From NCBI RefSeq assembly GCF_009936275.1, contig NZ_AP019797.1, positions 487,501 through 551,500 on the forward strand: a stretch of DNA of 64,000 nucleotides, given 5' to 3'. The stretch comes from Rhodothermus marinus (GTDB lineage Bacteria; Bacteroidota; Rhodothermia; Rhodothermales; Rhodothermaceae). The notes beneath the pieces were generated by a model that was not told the origin of the DNA, ran no database searches, and saw only the letters and a list, made by a program, of their open reading frames with translations. The position numbers were made by a program, and so were the translations under genes. Each line of letters opens with the position of its first letter. Positions within the stretch are counted from its first letter, which is position 1. Below are positions 25,555-36,211 of the stretch, in pieces.

Positions 25555-26265
25555 ATGGAAGAGACGCTGTCGGCGGCCGATCGGGCCAAGAAGGCCGCGG
25601 GCGAAAAGGTGGCGGCCATGGTGGAGCCGGGCATGCGGCTGGGACTGGGAACGGGCTCGACGGCTGCCTGGGCCATCCGGGCGCTGGGGCGGCGCGTGCG
25701 CGAAGAAGGGCTCCGTGTGGTGGGCGTGCCCACTTCGTATGCCGCGGAGCAGCTGGCCCGTGCCGAGGGCATTCCGCTGGTGACGCTGGCGGACGTCGAG
25801 GCGCTGGACCTGGCCTTCGACGGGGCCGACGAGGTCAGTCCGGAGCTGAACCTGATCAAAGGCCGCGGGGCCGCCCACACGCGGGAAAAGGTGGTGGCCT
25901 CGCTGGCCCGGCGCTTCGTGGTGCTGGTGGACGCGTCGAAGCTGGTCGATCGGCTGGGCACGCGCTGGCCTGTGCCCATCGAGGTGTTGCCGATGGCGGC
26001 CGAGCCGGTGCTGCGACAGCTCCGACGCATGGGGGCCGAGCCCGTGCTGCGGATGGGCAAGTGCAAGGACGGGCCGGTGGTGACCGATCAGGGCTTCTGG
26101 GTGATCGACGCGCGCTTTCCCGATGGCATCGACGATCCGCATGCGCTGGCCGTCACGCTCTCGACGATGCCCGGCGTGCTGGACCATGGCCTGTTTCTGG
26201 GACTGGCCACCGACGTGCTGGTCGGGCAGGCCGACGGCCAGGTGCGTCACATCCGGCGTCCGTAA
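25555..26265 (+). CDS. rpiA: Ribose-5-phosphate isomerase A
   Basis: 236 residues. RpiA marks are LGLGTGSTAAWAIRALG, VPTSYAAEQLA, DLAFDGADEVSPELNLIKGRGAAHTREKVV (catalytic Asp and Glu region) and KLVDRLGTRWPVPIEVLP. It interconverts ribose 5-phosphate and ribulose 5-phosphate in the pentose phosphate pathway. It is tightly spaced behind the permeases, but no functional link is evident. It complements the transketolase and transaldolase encoded at 41815-44588. Confidence 0.93.
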   Translation: MEETLSAADRAKKAAGEKVAAMVEPGMRLGLGTGSTAAWAIRALGRRVREEGLRVVGVPTSYAAEQLARAEGIPLVTLADVEALDLAFDGADEVSPELNLIKGRGAAHTREKVVASLARRFVVLVDASKLVDRLGTRWPVPIEVLPMAAEPVLRQLRRMGAEPVLRMGKCKDGPVVTDQGFWVIDARFPDGIDDPHALAVTLSTMPGVLDHGLFLGLATDVLVGQADGQVRHIRRP

Positions 26266-26304
26266 TATGGAATCGTTGTTTTACTGGTGCATGAGGGGCC
26301 ACAC

Positions 26305-26461
26305 CCCATGTGGCGGACGTGATCCGGCGGGTATGATCGGGCGGACACAATGGTCCGCCCCTACGGGATAGGGAAACTGTCAATGATCTGGTAGGGGCGC
26401 ACCACAGTGTGCGCCCGTGCTTTTTCGCATGCACTACGATACGATTTTTCAGAAATCGTAT
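26305..26461 (-). repeat. Dispersed palindromic repeat, copy 1
   Basis: An intergenic repeat of ~155 bp. Its reverse complement aligns along its length with 44649-44800, with identical runs such as CCCTATCCCGTAGGGGCGGA. It holds two palindromes with GGGCG/CGCCC arms (26339-26360 and about 26395-26416) and a third at the outer end (TACGATTT...AAATCGTA). No coding sequence is seen, and it fills most of the gap after rpiA. Confidence 0.75.
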
Positions 26462-26490
26462 AAGCGTCTATTCCCCTGACGCTGTGCAAT

Positions 26491-26523
26491 AAAAAAGCGC
26501 GGCCCATCGGACCGCGCTTTTTT
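26491..26523. terminator. Bidirectional terminator between rpiA and tonB
   Basis: A 12-bp stem, AAAAAAGCGCGG (26491-26502) with CCGCGCTTTTTT (26512-26523), is flanked by A and T tracts. It can stop transcription in both directions and serves the convergent rpiA and tonB. Confidence 0.85.
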
Positions 26524-26542
26524 GTTTCGACAGACCTGATTA

Positions 26543-27208
26543 TCACTGTAGACGGAAGATCACCGGCAGCGTGAAGCGCACGCGCACCGGACGCCCACGC
26601 TGACGTCCCGGCTTGAACTTGAGCTGGCTGACGCACCGGAGCGCTTCTTCGTCGAGGCCGGCTCCGACGCCGCGCAGCACCTGCGGGTTGGTCACGTTGC
26701 CGTTTTCGTCCACCACGAACTGGATGATCACGCGGCCTTCGACGCCTGCCTTGCGGGCAATTTCCGGATACTTAATGCAGTCGTAGAGCGCCTTCTGGCC
26801 GCCGATGATCTCGGGCATCTCCTCGACCACCACGAACACCTCCGGCTCGGGCTCTTCTTCTTCCTCAGGAGGCGGCGGAGGCGGCGGGACGTTGGTGACC
26901 GTCTCGTTGATGTCCAGCGCGGCGTCCAGGTTCAGGTCTTCCTCCTCCAGCGTCGTCTCATCCGGCACCTCTACCGGGACGGGCGGCCGCGGCGGTGGCG
27001 GTGGCTTGACCTCCTGCTTGGTCTGCACGATCTCTTCCATCTGCACCACTTCCTGCTCCTCCATCACAAATTGCATTTCCTGCTCGGGCCGCCAGTCGAC
27101 GCGGAAGGCGACGATCAAAAGGAGCAGCGTGATGATCAGACCGATCTCGATATAGAGCGGATACCGCTTTCGCAGATCGGCCTCTTCCGTCTTCCGAACA
27201 ATCCCCAT
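26543..27208 (-). CDS. tonB: Energy transducer TonB
   Basis: 221 residues. There is a short cytoplasmic N-terminus, one transmembrane anchor (YIEIGLIITLLLLIVAF), an acidic and proline-rich periplasmic spacer (PPPPPRPPVPVEVP; PPPPPPPEEEEEPEPE) and a C-terminal TonB domain (YPEIARKAGVEGRVIIQFVVDENGNV ... LKFKPGRQRGRPVRVRFTLPV). It couples proton-motive force to TonB-dependent outer-membrane transporters; none is encoded in this window. It is monocistronic with its own terminator. Confidence 0.9.
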   Translation of the reverse strand: MGIVRKTEEADLRKRYPLYIEIGLIITLLLLIVAFRVDWRPEQEMQFVMEEQEVVQMEEIVQTKQEVKPPPPPRPPVPVEVPDETTLEEEDLNLDAALDINETVTNVPPPPPPPEEEEEPEPEVFVVVEEMPEIIGGQKALYDCIKYPEIARKAGVEGRVIIQFVVDENGNVTNPQVLRGVGAGLDEEALRCVSQLKFKPGRQRGRPVRVRFTLPVIFRLQ

Positions 27209-27302
27209 GACAGATAGCTACTGGTTGGTGTAGCGGCGAAGATACAGTGTTTTCAGCATGGAAGCAACCGTGCTTATGCATGAAGGATTGCTGAAGTTCC
27301 AT

Positions 27303-27653
27303 TCAGGAACGGGTGGTGGGAATGATCAGCCAGCGATCGAAGGCATAGCCGGCCAGCAGGCCCAGTCCGTCGGCCGCCAGGTCGAACCACTCGGCCGAAC
27401 GGCCGATCGACAGCACATACTGGCCGACTTCGGTAAACAGGGCCAGCAGCAGACCCGTCCCGAGCACCAGCGCAAAGCGACGATTTCCGGGAAGGGCCGG
27501 GAGCCAGAACCCGGCAAACCCGGCAAACAGCACGAAATGGGCGATTTTGTCGATCCATTCGAAGACGATGGGCTCGACGAGTTTGCCGGGGATGAAGCAG
27601 GCGACCAGCACGCCCAGCGTCCAGCCCACCGCCAGCAGTCGAAACAACCGCAT
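27303..27653 (-). CDS. VanZ-like family membrane protein
   Basis: 116 residues from ATG 27653 (MRLFRLLAVGWTLGVLVACFIP). VanZ-like order: helix 1, the DKIAHFVLFAGFAGFWLPAL helix, helix 3 (FALVLGTGLLLALFTEVGQYVL) and the terminal RSAEWFDLAADGLGLLAGYAFD. The HF...E...D pattern is typical of the family, whose function outside teicoplanin resistance is unknown. It starts two bases after the upstream NAD(P)HX repair gene. Confidence 0.78.
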   Translation of the reverse strand: MRLFRLLAVGWTLGVLVACFIPGKLVEPIVFEWIDKIAHFVLFAGFAGFWLPALPGNRRFALVLGTGLLLALFTEVGQYVLSIGRSAEWFDLAADGLGLLAGYAFDRWLIIPTTRS

Positions 27654-27655
27654 GC

Positions 27656-29251
<1,596 letters not shown>

Positions 29252-29291
29252 GGGTCTTTTCGGAACAGGCTTTTCAAAAAAAGAACGCACA

Positions 29292-30959
29292 TCAGGGCGT
29301 CTGGCGCAAATGAAGCGACGGAAAATGCAGCGTGTCGGCCGCAGCTACTTCCCAGCGGGGACGCGTCTGCAGCGGCTCGGGCAACCGGCGCAGCGGTTCG
29401 GGCGGCTCGTAGGGCAGCAGTTGGCCGCCGTCCCAGCGTCGATTGCCGTTGCGGTCCAGAAAGGCCCGCACGCGGAAGCGCCCTTCGGGCAATTGTTTGA
29501 AGTGAAACGCACCGCCGCCGGGCGGTAAAGTCTGTCGGCGAACGGGTAAGGTAGGCGTTTCCGGAAGCAATTCGACGACGATCGGCGCGGTGGTGTCGGC
29601 CGCCTGCACGACGCCGCTCAGGCTGCCCAGCATGGCGGCGGGCATCCGGGCCAGCGTGGCGCGCCAGAGCGTGTCGGGCCGGCCGACGATCCGCCCCTCC
29701 AGCACCAGGTGCAGCCGTTCGTCTGGGCGCAGCGGCGGGTCCGGCCACAGCGCATAGGTCGTTCCGTCGGCGCTTTCCAGGTGGAAGGTCCGGGGGGCTC
29801 CGGCCGTATCGGTCAGGCTCAGATAAGGCGTCAGATCGGGCGGGGGCTGGTTGAACCGAAGCCGAAGCGGTTGGTCCGGCAACAGCAGGGCCTCGGCGGC
29901 CGGCTCGAATCCCAGAAAACGAAGGCGGAGTGTGTCGGGCCGTTCGCTTCCTGTAAAGCGGAGGGTGTCCGGCCGCACCGGATTGCCGGCCGTGTCCACC
30001 ACGCCGCCTGGACGCAGGAAATACGTGGTGGCCCGAAGCGGAGCCGTGTAGAGCAGCACGTCGAGCGGTCGCTCGGGCACCTGGTACACGACGTCGACGG
30101 GCACGGTGGCGTCCCCGGTGAATAGCCGCCAGCGGGAGGGGTCGCGCGTCTGAAGCCGGACCGGTTCCGAAAAGCGCACCTGCAGGCGCCGATTCGAAAG
30201 CGGCTGCACGCGCTGCGGCGCAGGAGGCATGGTGTCGAGTCGGGTCAACAGCCAGGGCTCAGGGAATGGCCGATCGGTGGTGTCGGCCACCAGCGTCGGA
30301 ATCGGCGGCGCGGCAAAGGCCTCGCCGGGGTCCGGGTGGCGGTTGCGGTTGCGGTCGGCCAGCGCTACCACGAAGTAGGGCTGCGGGCTCAGGTAGGTGA
30401 ACCGGAACTGCCCTTCGGGATCGGTTTGCGTGCGGTAGTCCGGAGCGGTTGGCCACGCATGCGGCGGGAGCGTATCGGGCAGGGCGTAGGCGTACACGTC
30501 CACGCCGGCAACGGGACGACCGGAGGCGGCGTCGAGCACGCGTCCGGCCAGCTGGCCCCGGTTGATCGTGGGGCCGGTAGAGAAGGCCAGCACGATGGGT
30601 TCACGGAGGGCGACCCCGTGCAGATCGCGGAGATTGGTGTCGAAGGTCAGCACGTAGGTGGTGTTGGGTCGTAGCGGCGCGGGGAGCGTAAAGGTGACGG
30701 TGCGGCCCCGGACGCGCACTTCGGGCAGGCGCTCCGGGGTGGGCGTGATCGAAAGGGCCCGGGCGACGGAAGCCGGATCGATCCCTTCCGAAAAGATCAG
30801 CCGAATGCGCGGGTCCTGTACGCCGGTGGCGTTGGGCGGTGGCATGCTCTCCACCAGCGCCGGCGGGGTGCGGTCCGGGGGGCCGCCGGAGGGCGGTACC
30901 GGGTTGGCGCACGCCGCCAGTCCCAGCAGCAACCACAGCAGCTTACGGACTGGACGCAT
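29292..30959 (-). CDS. Ig-like (SbsA-type) domain lipoprotein
   Basis: 555 residues. A signal peptide with lipobox LAAC (Cys at ~17) is followed by a Bacteroidota-type PPSGGPPDRTPPALVESMPPPNATGV segment that begins a bacterial Ig-like domain (IRLIFSEGIDP...TYVLTFDTNLRDLHG). A carboxypeptidase-regulatory-like domain follows (GRVLDAASGRPVAGVDVYAYA ... FRFTYLSPQPYFVVALADRNRN), then a second Ig-like repeat. Such proteins are outer-membrane lipoproteins of unknown role. Its first 17 bases overlap the end of the preceding gene. Confidence 0.75.
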   Translation of the reverse strand: MRPVRKLLWLLLGLAACANPVPPSGGPPDRTPPALVESMPPPNATGVQDPRIRLIFSEGIDPASVARALSITPTPERLPEVRVRGRTVTFTLPAPLRPNTTYVLTFDTNLRDLHGVALREPIVLAFSTGPTINRGQLAGRVLDAASGRPVAGVDVYAYALPDTLPPHAWPTAPDYRTQTDPEGQFRFTYLSPQPYFVVALADRNRNRHPDPGEAFAAPPIPTLVADTTDRPFPEPWLLTRLDTMPPAPQRVQPLSNRRLQVRFSEPVRLQTRDPSRWRLFTGDATVPVDVVYQVPERPLDVLLYTAPLRATTYFLRPGGVVDTAGNPVRPDTLRFTGSERPDTLRLRFLGFEPAAEALLLPDQPLRLRFNQPPPDLTPYLSLTDTAGAPRTFHLESADGTTYALWPDPPLRPDERLHLVLEGRIVGRPDTLWRATLARMPAAMLGSLSGVVQAADTTAPIVVELLPETPTLPVRRQTLPPGGGAFHFKQLPEGRFRVRAFLDRNGNRRWDGGQLLPYEPPEPLRRLPEPLQTRPRWEVAAADTLHFPSLHLRQTP

Positions 30960-31530
30960 CGCCAGAACGACTCCGGAGGGTGAAAAGCAGATAGACGCTC
31001 AGCGTGGTCGCTACCAGCGCCACGGCCGGGATCACGTAGCGTTCGAGGAGGCCGGGACGTTCGGGAGGCAGCGGGGCCTGCGTTTCCGGGAAGGCCGGGT
31101 GCTCCAGACGGTCGCGCAGCGCCTGCGCGATGGTATCGACGGCCACCGGCTGGCAGGCGCGCACGTCGAGCAGGCGTCCCCGGGGATCCAGCAGTTCGGC
31201 CTGCAGCGCCAGCGTCACGGTGCGCTGCAGGCGGTCGTGGTCAAGGCGGGCGTATGCCACGCGGGCCGCGTCGATCCGGTAGCGCACCGTGGGCAGCGCC
31301 GAGGTGTCGCGCCGGTACACCCGGCGGCCTTCCTGCAGCCAGCGGGCTTCGAGGGCGGTCCGGATGTAGGGCAGCGTGTCCGGCGCTTCCAGTCGGAAGG
31401 CCCGGAGCGTGTCCGGAAGCGTCAGGCAGGAGCGGGCCAGCTCCTGGAAACGCGCCAGGTTGGTGGGCTGGGCGCCGGCCGGAACGCCGAGGCCCCAGCA
31501 GAGCAGACCGAACAGCAGAAAGCGTCGCAT
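30943..31530 (-). CDS. Secreted/membrane protein of unknown function
   Basis: 195 residues. A signal peptide (MRRFLLFGLLCWGLGVPAGAQ) is followed by an extracytoplasmic domain with strand-like segments (RTVTLALQAELLDPRGRLL) and a C-terminal transmembrane helix (YVIPAVALVATTLSVYLLFTL) ending in a short charged tail. No family is recognised. It overlaps the Ig-like lipoprotein gene by 17 bases on the same strand, so the two are probably made together and may act together in the envelope. Confidence 0.6.
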   Translation of the reverse strand: MRRFLLFGLLCWGLGVPAGAQPTNLARFQELARSCLTLPDTLRAFRLEAPDTLPYIRTALEARWLQEGRRVYRRDTSALPTVRYRIDAARVAYARLDHDRLQRTVTLALQAELLDPRGRLLDVRACQPVAVDTIAQALRDRLEHPAFPETQAPLPPERPGLLERYVIPAVALVATTLSVYLLFTLRSRSGDASSP

Positions 31531-31629
31531 GCGAACCGTGCTTTTGCCTGAAGATCCGAATTTCCGAAGCCAAAGTCATCCGGGGGCGTTCTGTAGAGGC
31601 TTCCAACCCGTCGGATTTCGTATGGCTTC

Positions 31630-32403
31630 ATGCTCACGCGACGTCGCTTGAAGGAACTGGCCCGACTGCACCGACGCAAAGACCGGGAAGCGCTGGGACA
31701 ATATCTGGTGGAAGGCGTGCGCCTGCTGGCCGCGGCGTTGGAGGCACAGGCTCCGCTGGTGGAGGTGCTGGTGACCGCGACGGCCCGCAGGCGGCCCGAG
31801 GTGCAGGCGCTGCTGGCACGCGTCGTGGTGCCGGTCGCGGAAGTGTCCGAGCAGGAAATGGCCCGGCTTTCGGAGGTGGAGACCAGCCAGGGCGTGCTGG
31901 CCGTCGCCCGAATGCAGTGGCAGCCGGAGGCGCACCTGCTGCGCTGCCGTCGCATTCTGGCGCTCGACGGCCTGCAGGACCCGGGGAATGCCGGTACCAT
32001 CCTGCGCGCGGCGGCCTGGTTCGGGATTGAGGCCGTCGTGGCCGGGGCCGGCACGGTGGACCTCTACAACCCCAAGGTGGTGCGGGCGGCCATGGGAAGC
32101 CACTGGGATCTGGCGCTGGTGCGCACGGGTGCGTTGCCCGACTTGCTCGCACAGCTTCAGGCAAACGGATTCACCTGCTATGGGGCCGATCTGGAGGGCA
32201 CGCCGGCCTCCCGGTGGCAGCCCCGCGAGCCGGCCGTGCTCGTGCTGGGCAGCGAGGCGCACGGGTTGCAGCCGGCCGTGCGGGAGCGGCTGACGGCACG
32301 CGTCACGGTGCCGGGCTCGCCGCGCCGTCAGGCGACCGAGTCGCTGAATGTGGCCATGGCCGCCACGGTGTTGCTGTACGAATGGCTGGGCCGCACCGGG
32401 TAG
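31630..32403 (+). CDS. TrmH/SpoU-family RNA 2'-O-methyltransferase
   Basis: 257 residues. An N-terminal substrate-binding domain (RRLKELARLHRRKDREALGQYLVEGVRLL) precedes the SPOUT knot. The three family motifs are present: LDGLQDPGNAGTILRAAAWFG, LVLGSEAHGL and the C-terminal TVPGSPRRQATESLNVAMAATVLLYE. It methylates a ribose in rRNA or tRNA using S-adenosylmethionine; the target cannot be told from sequence. It is monocistronic with a terminator downstream. Confidence 0.88.
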   Translation: MLTRRRLKELARLHRRKDREALGQYLVEGVRLLAAALEAQAPLVEVLVTATARRRPEVQALLARVVVPVAEVSEQEMARLSEVETSQGVLAVARMQWQPEAHLLRCRRILALDGLQDPGNAGTILRAAAWFGIEAVVAGAGTVDLYNPKVVRAAMGSHWDLALVRTGALPDLLAQLQANGFTCYGADLEGTPASRWQPREPAVLVLGSEAHGLQPAVRERLTARVTVPGSPRRQATESLNVAMAATVLLYEWLGRTG

Positions 32404-32447
32404 GCACGTCGGCATACCGGGAAAATCCTGAAAAGAAAAAACTTTCC

Positions 32448-32479
32448 CGGCCGGTAAAGCCGGCCGTTCCTTCTTTTTT
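32448..32479 (+). terminator. Terminator of the RNA methyltransferase gene
   Basis: CGGCCGG (32448-32454) and CCGGCCG (32460-32466) form a 7-bp GC stem, followed by TTCCTTCTTTTTT. Confidence 0.7.
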
Positions 32480-32494
32480 AAGGGGCGTTCGTCG

Positions 32495-32502
32495 TATATT
32501 TG
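32495..32502 (+). promoter_or_regulatory. TAnnTTTG-type -7 box of the alanine dehydrogenase gene
   Basis: TATATTTG matches TAnnTTTG exactly and would place transcription start ~30 bases before ATG 32541. A T-rich stretch lies upstream but shares bases with the preceding terminator. Confidence 0.45.
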
Positions 32503-32540
32503 AAGAACTATAGCAACCAGTAAGGTGGCCGTCGCTGCGT

Positions 32541-33761
32541 ATGGAGATCCCCGCCCTTCAAGGGATGACCATCGGTCAGGCGCTTCTGCCGATGGAGAAG
32601 CCGTTGCGGCTTCGCGAACAGCACCGCTCGTTGCGGATTGGCGTGCCCCGGGAAGTAGCGAACGAGGAGCGTCGCGTGGCGCTGGCCCCCAGCGGAGTGG
32701 CCACGCTGGTCGCCAACGGGCACGAGGTGTACGTCGAGCAGGGCGCCGGGGTGCTGGCGAACTTCCCGGACGCGGAGTACATGGAGGCCGGGGCGCAGAT
32801 CGTGGCCACGCCGGAGGACCTTTACAGCCAGTGTGAGCTGATCGTCAAGGTCGGGCGGCCTACCGACGACGAACTCAAGCTGCTGCAGGAAAACCAGGTG
32901 CTCATCTCCGCGCTGCACCTGGGCAACACCACGCCCGATTTTCTGCGGCGGCTCATGGAGCTGGGCGTTACGGGTATTGGCTTTGAATTTATCCGTGATT
33001 CGGACGGCACACTGCCCATCGTGCGCATGATGCACGAGATCATGGGGTCGATGGCCGTCCAGATCGCCGCCCGCTATCTGGAGAGCAACGAAGGGGGCAA
33101 AGGCGTCATGCTGGGCGGGATTTCGGGCGTGCCGCCGGCCACCGTGGTGATCATCGGCGCCGGTGTCGTCGGGGAGTGGGCCGCCCGCACGGCGCTGGGT
33201 TTCGGTGCGCACGTGGTGGTGCTCGATACCGATCTGGGTGCGCTCCGGGCCATTGAACACTACCTGGACCGACGGGTTACCACGGCGATGGCCTCGGTCG
33301 AATTCATCCGCAAGGCGGTGCGGTCGGCCGACGTGGTGATCGGGGCCAAAATGGGCGAAGGACAGCGGGCGCCCATTCTGGTCACCGAAGACATGGTGGC
33401 CGAAATGCAGCCCGGCTCGGTGATCGTCGATACGATGATCGATCAGGGCGGATGTATCGAAACGAGCCGTCCCACCACGCACTCCAATCCGGTCTTCCGC
33501 AAGTACGACGTCATCCACTACTGCGTGCCGAACATGCCCTCGAACGCGGCCCGCACGGCCACCTATGCGCTGAACAACGTGCTGGTGCCCTACCTGATCG
33601 AGATCGGTGAGAGCGGCTCCATTCACGAAGCGCTCTGGCGCAACGTGGGACTGCGCAACGGCACCTACGTCTACCGCCGCCACCTGACCAAGAAGAGCCT
33701 GGCGGCCATGTTCGGCCTCCCCTACCGCGACATCGAGCTGCTGATCGCCTCGGGCCTTTAG
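32541..33761 (+). CDS. ald: Alanine dehydrogenase
   Basis: 406 residues. It catalyses reversible NAD-dependent deamination of L-alanine to pyruvate. Marks are IGVPREVANEERRVALAPSGVATL (substrate Arg and Lys region), LISALHLGN, the Rossmann motif VVIIGAGVVGEWAARTALGFGAHVVVLD, and MIDQGGCIETSRPTTHSNPVF near the active site. The ~30-residue N-terminal extension before RIGVPRE is shared with Bacteroidota homologues. It converges with the first lacI gene, with a 4-base overlap of the stops. Confidence 0.9.
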   Translation: MEIPALQGMTIGQALLPMEKPLRLREQHRSLRIGVPREVANEERRVALAPSGVATLVANGHEVYVEQGAGVLANFPDAEYMEAGAQIVATPEDLYSQCELIVKVGRPTDDELKLLQENQVLISALHLGNTTPDFLRRLMELGVTGIGFEFIRDSDGTLPIVRMMHEIMGSMAVQIAARYLESNEGGKGVMLGGISGVPPATVVIIGAGVVGEWAARTALGFGAHVVVLDTDLGALRAIEHYLDRRVTTAMASVEFIRKAVRSADVVIGAKMGEGQRAPILVTEDMVAEMQPGSVIVDTMIDQGGCIETSRPTTHSNPVFRKYDVIHYCVPNMPSNAARTATYALNNVLVPYLIEIGESGSIHEALWRNVGLRNGTYVYRRHLTKKSLAAMFGLPYRDIELLIASGL

Positions 33762-34801
33762 GTCGAGGGCTGCAGGGCGCGCGTCGTGGCGCGAAGCACC
33801 AGCTCGAAGTCCAGATGCACCTTTTCGATCGGCACGGGCTGATCCGCCTCGATATTGCGGATCAGAATTTCGGCCGCCTTTTCGCCCATCGTTTCTTTGG
33901 GCACGCGCACCGTCGAAAGCGGCCAGGGCGTGTAGCGGAGGAAGGCCAGGTCGTCGAAGCCCATGACCGATACTTCGTCGGGTACCCGGATGTCCAGTTC
34001 CTGCAGTGCGCGGAGCACGCCGAGCGCCACCAGGTCGTTGTAGCAGGCGACGGCCGTGGGCATGGGATCGGGCCGCTGCGCAAAGTATGCCCGGGCAGCT
34101 TCGTACCCGTCGCGGGCATGCGCGCCGGCGTAGATGACCTGATCGTCGCGAAGCGCCCGGTTCGAGGCGCTGAAGGCCCGGCGCACGCCTTCCAGGCGTT
34201 CTTCCGTGTGGAGCGAGTAGCGCGGGCCGGCAAAATAGACGATGTGCGCGTGCCCCTGCTCCATGAGGTACTGCACGGCCGCCTGTGAGGCGCGCACGTT
34301 GTCGATGTCCACCAGGTTGGCCTGCAGCCCGCGGATCCCCTCCAGCAGCACGAACGGAATGTTGCGGCGCTTGAGTTCGAAGATGTGCGAGAGGTCGGCC
34401 TCGTCGTCGATGACCGGCGTGATGATGAAGCCGTTGACGTCCTTGGCCGTCATGAGTTGAATGATCTGCTGCTCGGCGCGGAACGAGCCTTCGGAGCTGG
34501 CCACCAGGATCGTGTAGCCTTTGGACTCGGCCACGCGCCGGGCGCCGGCGATCAGCTCGGCATAGTACGGGTTGTCGTCTTCCTTGATGATGAAGCCGAT
34601 GCTGCGCTCACTGTCGGAGCGGAAGCGGTGGCGGGCGAATTCGCGCGGCCGGTAGTTGAGCTCGCGGATCACGGCCAGCACCTTTTCGCGGGTAGCCGCG
34701 CTGACCGTATCCCGATCGTTCAGCACGGCCGAGACGGTGGCCTTCGAGACGCCGGCCAGACGGGCAACGTCCGAGATGGTAGGATTGCGCCGCTTCTTCA
34801 T
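33758..34801 (-). CDS. LacI-family transcriptional regulator 1
   Basis: 347 residues. The N-terminal helix-turn-helix is TISDVARLAGVSKATVSAVLND, with the hinge helix NYRPREFARHRF. The periplasmic-binding-like effector domain includes SIGFIIKEDDNPYYAELIAGA, FAGPRYSLHTEERLEGVRRAF, CYNDLVALGVLRAL and GFDDLAFLRYTPWPLSTVRVP. It is a close paralogue of the regulator at 49773-50855. The position suggests control of mannan or pentose genes. A possible operator of the GAANCGNTTC type lies just upstream (34822), consistent with autoregulation. Confidence 0.88.
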   Translation of the reverse strand: MKKRRNPTISDVARLAGVSKATVSAVLNDRDTVSAATREKVLAVIRELNYRPREFARHRFRSDSERSIGFIIKEDDNPYYAELIAGARRVAESKGYTILVASSEGSFRAEQQIIQLMTAKDVNGFIITPVIDDEADLSHIFELKRRNIPFVLLEGIRGLQANLVDIDNVRASQAAVQYLMEQGHAHIVYFAGPRYSLHTEERLEGVRRAFSASNRALRDDQVIYAGAHARDGYEAARAYFAQRPDPMPTAVACYNDLVALGVLRALQELDIRVPDEVSVMGFDDLAFLRYTPWPLSTVRVPKETMGEKAAEILIRNIEADQPVPIEKVHLDFELVLRATTRALQPST

Positions 34802-34821
34802 TGCAGGTAAACTGGACCGTT

Positions 34822-34831
34822 AAATCGGTTC
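34822..34831. promoter_or_regulatory. Candidate LacI-type operator upstream of regulator 1
   Basis: AAATCGGTTC keeps the AANCGNTT core and lies 21 bases upstream of the lacI ATG, where autoregulatory operators occur. It departs from GAANCGNTTC at the first base. Confidence 0.3.
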
Positions 34832-34903
34832 AAATTCCGTCGTGGAATAAAGGACCCCGGGGCCAGGTTCCCGGAAGCCGTGCGAAGCCGGCGCGGGATG
34901 TTT

Positions 34904-36046
34904 TCAACGGCCGTTTTCCAGGCGGTACAGGTCGGGCAGTTCGTCTTCGAAGTAAATGAGCGGGTGGGCCTTGAAGCGACGAAAGTCCTCGGCGCTGGGA
35001 TGACCGGGATAGGGGGCGAAGTAGTGGCCGGGTCGGTTGTAGGCGTTGCGCCAGGTGAGCACGTAGATGATCTGGCGCGTCGTGTCGTCGTGATCGAGCG
35101 CCCGGAGCAGTTTGCCTGTCCACCAGGTGCTGTCGGGAATGGCTTCGTAGCCGGTTTCGGTCAGGGCGGCCAGTTTGCCGCGCGCCCGGGCCATGCGAAC
35201 CACGTCGTGCAGCTCACGGATCAGGAAGGGGAGCGTTTCCTCGCTTTTGTGGGAGTGGTAGTCGTCGAAGCCCAGCAGGTCCACGTAGTCGTCGCCGGGG
35301 TAGCGTTCCAGGTAATCCTCGGGCGAGTGGAAGCGATCGGAGGAGTAGGCCAGGAGCAGGTTGTGCAGGCCCTTTTCCCGGCGCAGGTAATCGACGGTAA
35401 AACGCCAGAGCTGGATGAATTCGTCCGGGGTGCAGTGGCCGCGCCCCCACCAGAACCAGCTACCGGTCCACTCGTGGTAAGGGCGGAAGATGATGGGGAT
35501 GGCGACGGTGTCGGTGCGGCCGGGCGGTACGCCCCGGAGCGTGCGGACGAAGTCGGCGAAGCGGTCCAGCCAGCTCCGGAACAGGGCGTGTTGCGGGCCG
35601 CCGGGCAGGATGGCATAGACCGCCCGCGTGGTGTCCCAGGCGTTGCCGCCGCTGACCGGGTTGTCCATGTGCCAGCTGATCGTGATGACGCCGCCGCGCT
35701 GGAAGCCTTCGATGATCCAGCGGCGCATGTCGTCGAAGCGCACGCCGTCAAGGTTGCGTTCGGCCCCGTGTTCCAGGTCGCCCACGTCCCAGCCGTAGAC
35801 GGCCGGATAGGAGCCGGTCACTGCTTTCACGTCGGAGCGGCCGGGTTCGGCCCACCAGGAGACGCCGTAGGCCAGGTCGTCCTGATGGCCGTAGAGGATG
35901 GCGCGGGGGGCCAGACGGTACAGGTTGTGAAAGAGCGCGCGTGTTTCCGCGGTGGCCTCCGGATCGGAGGGGGCGACGGACGGCTGCGAATCGGCCGCAT
36001 GACAGCCGAGCAGGAGCAGTCCGAGCAGCAACAGCGTGCGAAGCAT
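34904..36046 (-). CDS. GH26 beta-mannanase, lipoprotein
   Basis: 380 residues from ATG 36046. A lipoprotein signal (MLRTLLLLGLLLLGC, Cys 15) is followed by a GH26 (beta/alpha)8 domain. Marks are ILYGHQDDLAYG, VTGSYPAVYGWDVGDLE, ITISWHMDNPVSGG, the acid/base Glu in FRPYHEWTGSWFWWG and the nucleophile Glu in ALTETGYE. It cleaves internal or terminal beta-1,4-mannosidic bonds and is probably held on the outer membrane. No carbohydrate-binding module is present. It lies between the two units controlled by LacI-like sites and is divergent from the arabinose operon. Confidence 0.88.
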   Translation of the reverse strand: MLRTLLLLGLLLLGCHAADSQPSVAPSDPEATAETRALFHNLYRLAPRAILYGHQDDLAYGVSWWAEPGRSDVKAVTGSYPAVYGWDVGDLEHGAERNLDGVRFDDMRRWIIEGFQRGGVITISWHMDNPVSGGNAWDTTRAVYAILPGGPQHALFRSWLDRFADFVRTLRGVPPGRTDTVAIPIIFRPYHEWTGSWFWWGRGHCTPDEFIQLWRFTVDYLRREKGLHNLLLAYSSDRFHSPEDYLERYPGDDYVDLLGFDDYHSHKSEETLPFLIRELHDVVRMARARGKLAALTETGYEAIPDSTWWTGKLLRALDHDDTTRQIIYVLTWRNAYNRPGHYFAPYPGHPSAEDFRRFKAHPLIYFEDELPDLYRLENGR

Positions 36047-36181
36047 GGCGCGGGATGGAAAGCGGTGGCGGTGGCATAACACAGGGTTACTATAATCCAT
36101 TCATTTTACAAAATAAATCTGCTTCGGTTTATTCACAGGATCTTTACAAAGTGGCTGTCCGGTGAAAAGCCGGCCACAGGC

Positions 36182-36210
36182 TTGCTTAACAAAAAGAGGT
36201 TTCCTATTAT
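36182..36210 (+). promoter_or_regulatory. Predicted promoter of the arabinose operon
   Basis: TTGCTT (36182-36187), a 17-base spacer and TATTAT (36205-36210) form a good sigma-70-like promoter. Transcription would start near 36217, inside the operator-like site at 36212-36221. Confidence 0.55.
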
Positions 36211-36211
36211 T